Part shown: positions 51,628 through 60,467 of the stretch, in pieces
Numbering within the stretch: position 1 is the first letter of the stretch
Layout of the letters: the number at the start of each line of letters is the position of its first letter
NCBI RefSeq assembly: GCF_044005705.1
Contig: NZ_JBIPKE010000012.1
Span: 273,842-337,841 of the forward strand
From: Marinoscillum luteum
Lineage (GTDB): Bacteria > Bacteroidota > Bacteroidia > Cytophagales > Cyclobacteriaceae
DNA: 64,000 bases
Reading direction: 5' to 3'
The notes under the pieces: model-generated
Seen by the model: only the letters and a program-made list of their open reading frames with translations
Database searches by the model: none
Told to the model about the DNA's origin: nothing
Translations under genes and position numbers: made by a program

Positions 51628-53052
51628 ATGGAAAATTTACGCTCCGCCTTCATTGCTTTGCTTACCGGCATTGTGATTTTAGCTTTTGTTCACACGTCCT
51701 GCACCTCATCGGTGGGGCGGGGTATGGAAGCTGTCTTTATAACCGATAAACTCTATACAGATCCTCCCAATTTTGGATCGTATCCTGCTACTAAAGATCA
51801 GATTCAAAAAATGATTGATGAAGTGGACTTACCCAATATCCGAGCGCATGCCTGGGACGTGTGGGGATCCATAACCTCTCCAGGGCCGGAAGGGTTGCCG
51901 GTTTGGGAGACCTGGTATTCTGGTTATGAAGTGTTTGAGCTGGCTGGGAAGAAGGGGATAAAAACCCGCAACATCGTAAGAGATTTCCAATCACCCAAGC
52001 AGTTTCATCATTTTGAAAATGTAATTGGAGGAGCTATCCCGCAGGATTTGCCCGAGCAAATTACCTCTTTCAATCGCTACACTAAAAGTGTGGCGGATTT
52101 TATTGTTTCGTCTGGTTTGAATCGGACAGAGGTTCTTGATTCGATCAATGGATCATTTGATCAGGCAGGAACGCCGATTGCGCTTCGTCAGATTCAAACC
52201 ACTCCAGATTCTATTGATGAGCGGGCCATAGTACTCAAGCCGGTTTTTCAGTTCATTGATGGTTCGGGCCCCACGGTCATTCCATTTTGGAACGGCATTT
52301 CGCCAAAAACCACTACAGATCTGAAAAACCCTGAACCACATACCTGGAGGCAGGGAGTGATTGTGGATCCTACTGGTGTATTGAAACCGGGAGATTCGGC
52401 CCTGATGTCGGTAAATAACGAACCTCCCAGGTGGCTGCAGGTGGTTGGTTTGGAAGATTTTTATGCCATTGAACTGACGGAGGAGGATGTGAAGGAATTT
52501 AGTGACTTTGCGGCCACTTCAGGTGATGACGTGGGGAAGGGAAATATGACGGACTCCACCAGCATCTATCAAAATGTAAAGGTGGGAAACTATGCTTTGC
52601 TGATGGCAATGCATGTTACTTCCAAGGAGATTAACAACTGGACATGGCAGACCTTCTGGTGGTCACCTTATAATGATCATCCTTTCTTCGGAGCAGACAG
52701 GCCGACATCTATATTGGCCCCCTGGGATCACTATAATATGCGAACGGCCTACTTCATGGTGACCCCTGCAGGAAGTGCAGCAGGTGAGCCGTTTGTGTCT
52801 TTTAATCCTTACCTGGAAACTAATCTTTTCGGTACTGTTCCCATAAAGACTAAAAATGGAGTTTTGGATAGTATCCCATGGACAGGTGTTAATAGTAATT
52901 GCATGACCTGTCATCGGCTGGCGGCCCGGGCTCCCGGAAACTTCAATACGCCTGCCTATCAACCCGATGGATTTATTGACATAGGGGACAGTGTATTTGC
53001 GGGGATGACTAAGGTGGATTTTTTATGGTCTGTCGCCATCAGACCCCAATAA
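51628..53052 (+). CDS. Mono-heme cytochrome c-like lipoprotein A
   Basis: A 474-residue lipoprotein with lipobox VHTSC (C25). A single heme-binding motif CMTCH lies at C425/C428/H429, 45 residues from the C-terminus, and MTKVDFLWSVA follows. The long N-terminal part contains HAWDVWG, LPVWETW (91-96) and a Trp-rich stretch NNWTWQTFWWSP. It resembles the convergent gene at 53110-54525 in length, heme position and these Trp motifs, so the two look like distant paralogues. Electron transfer at the outer face of a membrane is likely; the partner and substrate are unknown. No cytochrome biogenesis gene is adjacent. Confidence 0.78.
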   Translation: MENLRSAFIALLTGIVILAFVHTSCTSSVGRGMEAVFITDKLYTDPPNFGSYPATKDQIQKMIDEVDLPNIRAHAWDVWGSITSPGPEGLPVWETWYSGYEVFELAGKKGIKTRNIVRDFQSPKQFHHFENVIGGAIPQDLPEQITSFNRYTKSVADFIVSSGLNRTEVLDSINGSFDQAGTPIALRQIQTTPDSIDERAIVLKPVFQFIDGSGPTVIPFWNGISPKTTTDLKNPEPHTWRQGVIVDPTGVLKPGDSALMSVNNEPPRWLQVVGLEDFYAIELTEEDVKEFSDFAATSGDDVGKGNMTDSTSIYQNVKVGNYALLMAMHVTSKEINNWTWQTFWWSPYNDHPFFGADRPTSILAPWDHYNMRTAYFMVTPAGSAAGEPFVSFNPYLETNLFGTVPIKTKNGVLDSIPWTGVNSNCMTCHRLAARAPGNFNTPAYQPDGFIDIGDSVFAGMTKVDFLWSVAIRPQ

Positions 53053-53058
53053 TAAAAT

Positions 53059-53095
53059 GATAAGGTTTGGAAGCTTCATGCTTCCAAACCTTATC
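53059..53095. terminator. Perfect 16-bp bidirectional hairpin terminator
   Basis: GATAAGGTTTGGAAGC (53059-53074) and its exact complement (53080-53095) flank a five-base loop, followed by TTGTTT on the plus strand and TCATTTTATT on the minus strand. It separates the two convergent cytochrome genes. Confidence 0.82.
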
Positions 53096-53109
53096 TTGTT
53101 TAGGTGATT

Positions 53110-54525
53110 TTATTGAATACCCAGAATATAGGCTTTGACTTTTGGACTTGGTTCTGTGGGAATCAAATCGATGACATCCGGATCCTTTACCGGCTTACCC
53201 GCAAAGTCAAGTAGGAAGCTAAAGTCTGTACCTTTCAGCTGAGTGGCTCCATGGCAGCCCATACATCCACCCATGTTATAGAAAGTTTTATTGTACAAGG
53301 TGTTATTTCCACCGTCAAATGGTTTGCCAATAGAGCTTCCATGGAAATTACCCAGCGTGGAGTCTGACTCGATCACGAAGTTGGCCATGTAGTAATTCGG
53401 ATCTTCTTCTATGGAGTTGACAGGGCGGGACTGTACACCTATGAGTCGGTAGTATTGCCAGATACTTTCCATGTTGATCTTCTTCAGCAATGCATGCACA
53501 TTGTTATTCACCGTGTCGATTACCGGAGGAACCCCATGTAGCCTTTTGACGGTTTGAGGTGCACCTGTGGGTTGGGCATTTCCGTTCAGTAAAATGAATT
53601 CCATTTTGGCCTCCGTGACATCCACTTGCTCCCACGAGGCGAAAATAAAGGTGGGGTAGTTTTCGGTTTTGTGTATGATGTGTATCCCGATCAGACCAAA
53701 AACACCGTTTTTATAGTAGATTTCTCCATCATTTCCTTTTTCATAGTAGATCACCGAGTCTTTGTAAAACCGGGTATGGTCATCTTGGTCTGTGAGCATG
53801 CGCCAGGCAGTTTTCACCTCTATGCTGCCTTCATTTTCGGCACCACCACAGGGAAGACAGATTACTCCAGCCTCCTGAGGGCAGTCGCAGTTGGTAGGAC
53901 ATTCGGGACAGTAGGCACTCAGAGTGTTGATGTTGTTCTGGGTACGGGCGGCCGCCTGGGCAAGAGATGCACTGTCACCGTAGTATTGCTGGATGTAGTC
54001 ATACTCATAGCGGTTGACCTTGGCTTGATAGAGCACCATCTGGCTTGTGTCGTAGGCATACAGATTGCACGAACCAATCTCGTTAGATTCATCAAGGTTA
54101 TTGAATAGGTCAAAGCGGGCATTGGTGCCTGGAATGGGGGCGGGCTGATTGCCAAAGCTGTAGTGTGGCGGATTGTCAAAGGGCTGAATTTGGCCATAGT
54201 ACGGACGGAGTTCAGAGCGGTGCGCATAGGTTTCCCAGACGAGTAGGTCCGGATAAGCACCAGATTGGCTAAAGTTCCAGGTGGTGTCCGGTTTGCCACG
54301 CTTCTGTGAAAGGTCGTAAGATGATTTCCAGTTGAGCGCAATAAGTTCTTCCCAGGCAAACTTCGCCAAAAGCTCTGGAGAGGCATCGGATGACAGGTCT
54401 TTGGGGACGGTGTAGCTCACATTGATATAAGGAGGCAATGCTTCCTCTGTGGCAGACTTTGGCCCATTGCAGGCATAAGCCAGGGCAATTACAAATAGGG
54501 TAAGGTAGGTGAGTGAATTTTTCAT
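53110..54525 (-). CDS. Mono-heme cytochrome c-like lipoprotein B with a cysteine-rich insert
   Basis: A 471-residue lipoprotein with lipobox AYAC (C19). The heme motif CMGCH lies at C421/C424/H425, again about 46 residues from the end. LLVWETY (94-100) and FAWEELIALNW match the Trp motifs of the convergent paralogue. Unlike it, this protein has a six-cysteine insert at residues 206-226 (C-x2-C-x3-C-x-C-x7-C-x2-C), which could bind a metal or form disulfides. FASWEQVDV and KRLHGVPPV follow. The C-terminal part after the heme holds FSFLLDFAGKPVKDPDVIDL. Likely an envelope electron carrier or oxidoreductase; substrate unknown. Confidence 0.78.
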   Translation of the reverse strand: MKNSLTYLTLFVIALAYACNGPKSATEEALPPYINVSYTVPKDLSSDASPELLAKFAWEELIALNWKSSYDLSQKRGKPDTTWNFSQSGAYPDLLVWETYAHRSELRPYYGQIQPFDNPPHYSFGNQPAPIPGTNARFDLFNNLDESNEIGSCNLYAYDTSQMVLYQAKVNRYEYDYIQQYYGDSASLAQAAARTQNNINTLSAYCPECPTNCDCPQEAGVICLPCGGAENEGSIEVKTAWRMLTDQDDHTRFYKDSVIYYEKGNDGEIYYKNGVFGLIGIHIIHKTENYPTFIFASWEQVDVTEAKMEFILLNGNAQPTGAPQTVKRLHGVPPVIDTVNNNVHALLKKINMESIWQYYRLIGVQSRPVNSIEEDPNYYMANFVIESDSTLGNFHGSSIGKPFDGGNNTLYNKTFYNMGGCMGCHGATQLKGTDFSFLLDFAGKPVKDPDVIDLIPTEPSPKVKAYILGIQ

Positions 54526-54599
54526 AGTAAGACAGTTAGTTTTAGCGTTAACTGTTTTAAGCTATGAATAAATATTTTTAGAAACAACTGAAAGGTAAC

Positions 54600-55208
54600 C
54601 TACCTCACCTCAAAATCGAACATCTGCCTGCCGGCAAGCTTGCCTACCAGCCGATCACCGATCTTCACAGGGCCTACGCCTTTTGGGGTTCCGGTGAAGA
54701 GAATATCACCTTTTTTCAGGGTGAAATACTTGGAGACATAGGCTATGAGCTCATCCACTGGCCAGAGCATCAGTGAGGTGTTGGCATCCTGCACCACCTG
54801 GCCGTTGAGCTCCAGCTGAAATTGGGTGTTGGTGAGGTCGAAGCCTTCTTTTGAAATAAATGGCGAGGTAGGTGCTGATCCATTGAATCCCTTGGCCATT
54901 TCCCAGGGTAGTCCATTTTCCTTGGCTTTTGCCTGTAGATCCCGCGCCGTGAAGTCTATGCCCAGGCCTATCTGATCATAGTATTTGTGCGCAAACCGGG
55001 GTTCTACGGATTTGCCTTCTTTGTTGATTCGGATCAGAAGTTCACACTCATAGTGAATGTCTTTGGAGAAATCCGGGTAGTAGAAAGCGTCATTGTTTCT
55101 AAGAATGGCCGTATCCGGCTTCATAAAGATCACAGGTGTCTCTGGTCTTTCGTTTCCCAGTTCGGTGATGTGGTCGGCATAGTTGCGACCGATGCAGATG
55201 ATTTTCAT
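54600..55208 (-). CDS. Fumarylacetoacetate hydrolase family protein
   Basis: A 202-residue metal-dependent enzyme of the FAH / YcgM type. The opening MKIICIGRNYADHITELGN, the FMKPDTAIL segment, the metal-binding E-x-E in HYECELLI, the IDFTARDLQ motif, the AKGFNGSAPTSPF motif and the TGTPKGVG motif near the end are all seen. Family members act as acylpyruvate hydrolases or oxaloacetate decarboxylases; the sequence alone does not choose. It begins two bases after the stop of mtaB and is probably cotranscribed with it. Confidence 0.9.
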   Translation of the reverse strand: MKIICIGRNYADHITELGNERPETPVIFMKPDTAILRNNDAFYYPDFSKDIHYECELLIRINKEGKSVEPRFAHKYYDQIGLGIDFTARDLQAKAKENGLPWEMAKGFNGSAPTSPFISKEGFDLTNTQFQLELNGQVVQDANTSLMLWPVDELIAYVSKYFTLKKGDILFTGTPKGVGPVKIGDRLVGKLAGRQMFDFEVR

Positions 55209-55210
55209 AA

Positions 55211-56527
55211 TTAATGAGCGAGGATTTCTTCCACTTCTTCTACTTCCATCAGACCGCTGGCATCTACCCGGGCCATCTTTACCACCTTCATTTCATTGAT
55301 GAGTACCGGATCATATTTGGCCTTGATGCGAATGTAATTTTCGGTAAACCCATGCATATGTCCATCTTCCACATCATCCTCAAACAGGACCGTCTGCATC
55401 TGATCGACGTGCTGTTCGTAGAAGTATCTTTTCTTTTTCTCAGAAAGCGCTCTAAGCATTTTAGATCTTTTCTGCCGATCCTTTAGCGAAACCACTCCGT
55501 CCATCTCCAGGGCCTGGGTGTTGGCGCGCTCAGAGTAGGTAAACACATGGAGGTAGGATACATCCAGTTCGTTTAGAAACTGATAGGTTTCCAGAAAGTC
55601 TTCCTCTGTTTCGCCCGGAAATCCGGTGATCACATCCACACCGATCCCGCAGTGTGGCATCAGCGACTTGATGGTGTGCACCCGCTCTTGGTAAAGGTCG
55701 CTCAGGTAGCGCCGGTTCATTCTTTGGAGTATCTTATCACTGCCAGATTGCAAGGGCACATGGAAGTGAGGCACAAACCTTTTGGACTGGCTCACAAAAG
55801 TGATCACCTCTGTGGAAAGCAGGTTAGGCTCTATGGAGGAGATTCTGAATCGCTCTATCCCTTCCACTTCGTCCAATGCCTTGATCAGGTCAATAAATTT
55901 TTCCTTGCGCTTGCCATCCTGAATGCCAAAGTCACCAATATTCACACCCGTGAGTACCACTTCTTTCACTTCTGATGCGGCGATTTCTTTGGCCTGCTCC
56001 ACGATCTCTGCGATGCTGGCACTTCTGCTTTTGCCCCGGGCCAGAGGGATGGTACAGAATGCACACCCATAGTTGCAGCCATCCTGTACTTTGAGAAAGG
56101 TACGCGTGCGGTCTCCGTAGGAGTAGGAGGCATTGTATCGCTTCGCTTCCTGTATTTCGGAGGCGTATACCTGGGGCTCATTGGTCGCAATGAATTCATC
56201 GAGGTATTCAAATAGCCTGAATTTCTCGGCAGCCCCCAGTACGGCATCCACACCTTTGATCTCACTGATCTCTTTAGGTTTCAGCTGTGCGTAGCACCCG
56301 ATGATGGTCACAAAGCTTTTTGGAGAGATTTTCTTAGCCTCCTTGACGATCTTCTTACACTTTTTGTCGGCATTCTCTGTCACCGAGCAGGTGTTGATGA
56401 TGAAAATATCCGGTTGGTCTGTGAAATCCACTTTCTTGAATCCCCGGTCCTCAAACATTCGGGAAATGGTGGAGGTCTCGGAAAAATTCAGCTTACATCC
56501 CAGTGTATAAAAGGCTACTCGCTTCAT
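55211..56527 (-). CDS. mtaB: tRNA t6A37 methylthiotransferase MtaB
   Basis: A 438-residue radical-SAM methylthiotransferase that converts t6A37 to ms2t6A in tRNAs reading ANN codons. The UPF0004 domain has cysteines C11, C47 and C78; the radical-SAM cluster is C151, C155, C158 in DGCNYGCAFCTIP. A TRAM-like domain closes the protein. TLGCKLN near the N-terminus separates MtaB from MiaB and RimO. A TACCTTTG box ends seven bases before the ATG, which suggests a very short or absent leader. Confidence 0.95.
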   Translation of the reverse strand: MKRVAFYTLGCKLNFSETSTISRMFEDRGFKKVDFTDQPDIFIINTCSVTENADKKCKKIVKEAKKISPKSFVTIIGCYAQLKPKEISEIKGVDAVLGAAEKFRLFEYLDEFIATNEPQVYASEIQEAKRYNASYSYGDRTRTFLKVQDGCNYGCAFCTIPLARGKSRSASIAEIVEQAKEIAASEVKEVVLTGVNIGDFGIQDGKRKEKFIDLIKALDEVEGIERFRISSIEPNLLSTEVITFVSQSKRFVPHFHVPLQSGSDKILQRMNRRYLSDLYQERVHTIKSLMPHCGIGVDVITGFPGETEEDFLETYQFLNELDVSYLHVFTYSERANTQALEMDGVVSLKDRQKRSKMLRALSEKKKRYFYEQHVDQMQTVLFEDDVEDGHMHGFTENYIRIKAKYDPVLINEMKVVKMARVDASGLMEVEEVEEILAH

Positions 56528-56534
56528 AGAGGCG

Positions 56535-56542
56535 CAAAGGTA
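56535..56542 (-). promoter_or_regulatory. -7 box just upstream of mtaB
   Basis: TACCTTTG on the minus strand, seven bases before the mtaB ATG. No TTTG box at the 21-base spacing; the position implies a leaderless or near-leaderless transcript. Confidence 0.4.
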
Positions 56543-56647
56543 ATAAAATCCCGCTTTCAGTTCCCTGGAAAGGGGTGAAGGAGAAGGAAAGTTCTCTCAT
56601 TAGGAATTTTTGAGAACCTCGTTTTGCTTTTAAAAGCACCTTTGGCT

Positions 56648-59332
56648 TTACAGCCCTATCAAAATGAAGGGAGCCCAATAATAGGGATCGCTATAGCTTG
56701 AAGACTTGAGCAGGCTAAGTTTGGCTTTTCGAAGGTCATCTGCAAAAATCATATTGCCAGAATGATTGAGGTGCTGTTTGTAAAACTCTATCATGAGCTG
56801 TGCGGTAGAGGCATCCGAAACCTGCCACAGCGACACGATGAGGTTTTTGGCTCCGGCATACATGAGTGAACGACTGAGCCCGATGATTCCTTCGCCTTTT
56901 TCCACTTTGCCAAGGCCGGTCTCACAAGCCGAGAGGGTCACCAGATCCGCGCCGATGTTCAGTCCATAGATCTCACCTGAGTACAGGCTACCATCTTCAT
57001 TTTCCGTGGGGGAGAGAAAGATTCTTGAAAGCGCCGGCTTGGATTCGTTCACAATGCCATGGGTGGCAAAATGCAGATACTTGTATTCCGACAATTTTGA
57101 AGATTTGAGCATCGCCTCTGAAGCTTGATCTTTCAGTAGAATTTCGGGGGCGTCTGCCCCAGAGAGAAACAAGTACCTGATCTCCTTTACTTCCTGTTCG
57201 GACCCTGGCAAACTGGCCATGGTGAGTTCATTTTGCTCAAATGAAACCGGAGCGGTCAGCAGAATTCCCATGGCAGTTCCTGCGGGTGCGTCCAGTTTTT
57301 CCAGAAGGAGAGAGGCAGCATAGTCATAGGATATGGCATATTTTTCCAGCAGGTAGGTATTGTTTCCTCCATCCTTTGACTCACTGAGGAGAGACTCAAA
57401 TGGAATGGTGCCCAGTAGCCCATCAGGTATGATGGTAAGGCTCTGTAGGCCATCTGGTAGATCAGGAATGAGCTGCTTGTACAGACTGATGCTTGAGGAC
57501 TGGAAGGTGGATGGAATGTGATATTTGATGGCATTGCGAAGCCCTTTGGTTAGTTGCACCAGGTTGTCTGCTTTCGGCAGGCTGAATACCTCAAAGTCTT
57601 TTTTGGAAATGAGGAAGACAAAAATGGATTCCTCACCAATGAAGTAGGATAACACTCCCGCTGTAGGTGTCAGTTTTTCCTGAAGCGCCGCGACAGAGAT
57701 ATCCGCCTGTCGGTATTTCAGGTTGAAGTAGTTGGGGTATTCCTTCTCCAGGCTGGTGATGAATGTGCGGTAGGATTGCCGGGTTTCGAACAGCGCATTT
57801 TGCAGGGAGCCCAGTCTGGACTCATCCTTCGTGTTAGCCAGAAGCTGTTCCAGCAGGCTGATTTCCGTTTTCAGGCTGTCTTCCAGTGTGAGCAGGTGGT
57901 TGGGGATCCCGGCAAATGCTTTGGCTTTGGTTTCATTGATAGCTTCCAGCAGCACCGCTGATTTACTGCGCTCACAAAAGGTAAAGGCGATCTCCCGAAA
58001 GTACTTTTTCTGAAAGGTCTTATCACTCAAATACAGGGCCGTTCGGATGCCGTCATCATACACATCTGCCGCAATGCTCCCTATCCTGATCTTATCCCCT
58101 TCGGTGAGTCGCTTTTGCCTGATCTGGCTGATCAGGTCATCGCATTTCAGGTAGGTGCTTAGTGCGCTTTTGATATCCGAAGGTTTGAGCGTTTTTCCGA
58201 AATGAAGGGCTTCCAGGGCCTGTGCTTTGTACTGCAGGGATGAGAGGAGAATGTCGGCATTGAAGTAGTCCTGCAGCTCCGGCAAATCATACAGGGAGGT
58301 GTACTCCTGATTTTGCAGGTTGGCATAGATGGATTTCTGAAAACTCTCTACCGCTTCTTTGTAGTTTTCTTGTTTGAGCTGGACAGAACCAATCAGGTAG
58401 AAGGTGTTGGCTACCTCAGGATGCTTGACTCCATAGAGGCGAATGTACTGCTGCAGTGCTTCCTGCTGAGTCAGTAGTGCTTTATGATAATCCCCCTGGG
58501 CCTCCAATATGCGACCCCTGTTGGATAATGTAAAGGCCTTGTTGGGATGGTCACCGGAGTAATGACTGTCCCAGATATTCATGGTAAGGTCAAGGTAGGT
58601 GAGGGCCTCCCCGAAATTGTTTTGGGCACTGTTGGCAAAGGCCAGGTTCCCGTAACAAAGGGCTACGCTGGGATGATTTTTTCCGTATGCTGCCTGATAG
58701 ATTTTCAGGGCATTATTAAAATTGATGACGGCTTGCAGGAAGTCATCTTCGAGGTAAATCAGTCCCAGATTCAGGTACGAATCAGCCAGAAGAGGATCTT
58801 CCCCCTTGAGGCGGGCTTTTCTGATCTTCAGTGCCCTTTCGTGGTAGCTTTTGGCGGTTTCCTTGTTCTTGTTGTTCCAGTAGACCACCCCGAGATCGTT
58901 GTAGCATTCTGCGGCGGAAAGGTCTGTAGGGTCTGGCAGAGACTGTTCTGCACTGGTCAGTGTTTCCATGGCCAGGTCATTGCGCCCAGCTTTGAGGTAG
59001 GCCTCGCCCAGCAGTAGTTGTGCCCGTAGCTGAAGCACCTTCTCCTGTGGCAATACGTCTGTGATATACTCTAGTGTGTTTCGGGCCTGACTCATGCATT
59101 GGTTGAGCGCGCCTGTTTCCAGGTGACATTCGGCCATCTTGAGGTTGCACAAGGCGTACTGGTCCAGGGTTTGCTGCTGCTGAAATCCAACACTTGCTGC
59201 CTGGTAGCTTTCAAAAGCCCGGATGTATTGCCCTTGTTGGAAATAGTTTTCTCCTGATAAAAAAAGGTCTTGCTGAGCTGCAGTGAGCAGTGTGGTCAGG
59301 AGGAAAGTGACGGTTAGGATTCTTTTCATCAT
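56648..59332 (-). CDS. Secreted TPR-CHAT protein
   Basis: An 894-residue protein with a signal peptide (cleavage near LTAAQ). Tetratricopeptide repeats fill about residues 20-340 (with SYHERALKIRKARL, NFNNALKIYQAAYGKNHP and similar, the kinesin-light-chain-like subtype). A helical region follows, and a C-terminal CHAT domain spans about 570-894. The caspase-like dyad is present: H758 in FATHG and C803 in LSACETG. CHAT proteases are activated by partner proteins in several immune-like and signalling systems; here the signal peptide points to the periplasm or surface. It begins immediately at the stop of the outer-membrane protein gene upstream, so the two form an operon. Confidence 0.88.
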   Translation of the reverse strand: MMKRILTVTFLLTTLLTAAQQDLFLSGENYFQQGQYIRAFESYQAASVGFQQQQTLDQYALCNLKMAECHLETGALNQCMSQARNTLEYITDVLPQEKVLQLRAQLLLGEAYLKAGRNDLAMETLTSAEQSLPDPTDLSAAECYNDLGVVYWNNKNKETAKSYHERALKIRKARLKGEDPLLADSYLNLGLIYLEDDFLQAVINFNNALKIYQAAYGKNHPSVALCYGNLAFANSAQNNFGEALTYLDLTMNIWDSHYSGDHPNKAFTLSNRGRILEAQGDYHKALLTQQEALQQYIRLYGVKHPEVANTFYLIGSVQLKQENYKEAVESFQKSIYANLQNQEYTSLYDLPELQDYFNADILLSSLQYKAQALEALHFGKTLKPSDIKSALSTYLKCDDLISQIRQKRLTEGDKIRIGSIAADVYDDGIRTALYLSDKTFQKKYFREIAFTFCERSKSAVLLEAINETKAKAFAGIPNHLLTLEDSLKTEISLLEQLLANTKDESRLGSLQNALFETRQSYRTFITSLEKEYPNYFNLKYRQADISVAALQEKLTPTAGVLSYFIGEESIFVFLISKKDFEVFSLPKADNLVQLTKGLRNAIKYHIPSTFQSSSISLYKQLIPDLPDGLQSLTIIPDGLLGTIPFESLLSESKDGGNNTYLLEKYAISYDYAASLLLEKLDAPAGTAMGILLTAPVSFEQNELTMASLPGSEQEVKEIRYLFLSGADAPEILLKDQASEAMLKSSKLSEYKYLHFATHGIVNESKPALSRIFLSPTENEDGSLYSGEIYGLNIGADLVTLSACETGLGKVEKGEGIIGLSRSLMYAGAKNLIVSLWQVSDASTAQLMIEFYKQHLNHSGNMIFADDLRKAKLSLLKSSSYSDPYYWAPFILIGL

Positions 59333-60277
59333 TTAAAATCGATAGACGTAGCTGAAGCTGAATACATTGTGTCTGGTGAGCCCATCCGGGTTTACCTCGC
59401 GATCCATGAATTTCTGTCCGTAGATCAATTTTACGCTGTTATTGATATTGAACTGGTAACCAACATTGGCCAGCATATTGAAAGCCAAACCGGTGGTTCC
59501 GTTCAGTTTTTCGCGCTTATCTTCATTGAAGTTGTAGACCTCATCTTTGGTGATCCGGTAGATAGCCAATGCCCCGATCCCAAAATTGAAGTTGATAAAC
59601 CTGAAGTTTCTTTCGGCTCTCAGCATCACATCGGTGCCTCTTTTGAGGTCGTTGGCGAGGTTGTATTTTCGGATATAGCTAGGATCCGGGTAGTCTGGCC
59701 ATTTCCCCCACCTGAAGTCATTTTCGTTTTGATGAATGAGCGGACGCTGGATTCCGGTGGCGAACAGCCACTTTTCATTGATATAGGAAGCTCCGGCCAC
59801 AGCGTCGTAAGATCCCAGACTGACCTGATAGTACATGGGCAGGTCACCGCTGCCAAATTCTGAATGATTGTTTTCGATATCTGATTTTCCCGAGGGGATT
59901 TTCCCGCCAAGGGTAATGCCTACAGTGCTGCCATTGGCCAGGCGGATGGACCTGGAGGCACTGATGGAGAGGTCGCCCAGTCCCTGAGTCTCTCCCAGGC
60001 TACCGGTCACCATCTGGTAGGGCACTTTCACCTGTATGGCGTAGTAGTCGTTGATCCCAAAGGTCATGTCTGAGGTAAAGACCGTGATGACAGGGGTGAG
60101 GAGGGAGGTACCTCGGTAGTAGTTCAGCTCCAGCGACCTCAGTTTGAAGTTGACCTTTTTGCTATAGGCCTGGTCTGGCTTCATGGCTCCCATGGTACAG
60201 AATCCCGCATCGCTGCATCCCTGGGCATGAGAGAGGTAGGCGCTAAAGATGATTAAGGCGGTGATGAAATGGCGCAT
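59333..60277 (-). CDS. Outer-membrane beta-barrel protein partnered with CHAT
   Basis: A 314-residue protein with a signal peptide (cleavage after SHAQ). The mature N-terminus GCSDAGFCTMGAM carries two cysteines that could form a disulfide. The rest is a series of amphipathic strands (LRSLELNYYRG, GINDYYAIQVKVPYQM, LGDLSISASRSI) with a terminal aromatic motif (FSFSYVYRF), typical of an outer-membrane barrel of a transport or FadL/porin-like type. First gene of the two-gene unit with the TPR-CHAT protein. Transport substrate unknown. Confidence 0.8.
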   Translation of the reverse strand: MRHFITALIIFSAYLSHAQGCSDAGFCTMGAMKPDQAYSKKVNFKLRSLELNYYRGTSLLTPVITVFTSDMTFGINDYYAIQVKVPYQMVTGSLGETQGLGDLSISASRSIRLANGSTVGITLGGKIPSGKSDIENNHSEFGSGDLPMYYQVSLGSYDAVAGASYINEKWLFATGIQRPLIHQNENDFRWGKWPDYPDPSYIRKYNLANDLKRGTDVMLRAERNFRFINFNFGIGALAIYRITKDEVYNFNEDKREKLNGTTGLAFNMLANVGYQFNINNSVKLIYGQKFMDREVNPDGLTRHNVFSFSYVYRF

Positions 60278-60467
60278 AATTTATTTGTTTGTGGGAAAAA
60301 CAACCTTCCGAAGCAAACCCTGTATGACGAATGTATCTAAAACAGGGCTTAAAAAAGTGCAAGCCAAAGTTAGAATTTTTTAATTTTTTTTCATAGCCCG
60401 TTAAACCATCCTTCCCATGTGCTGTCAAAGGGTACGAAATCAATTTAGAAATCAAAAGAATAGTATC

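Noticed and set aside
56580..56645. Terminator after the TPR-CHAT gene
   Set aside because: A short GTTCTC/GAGAAC pair and a self-complementary TGCTTTTAAAAGCA are present, but stems are weak and there is no continuous T-run, so it was not listed as a feature.
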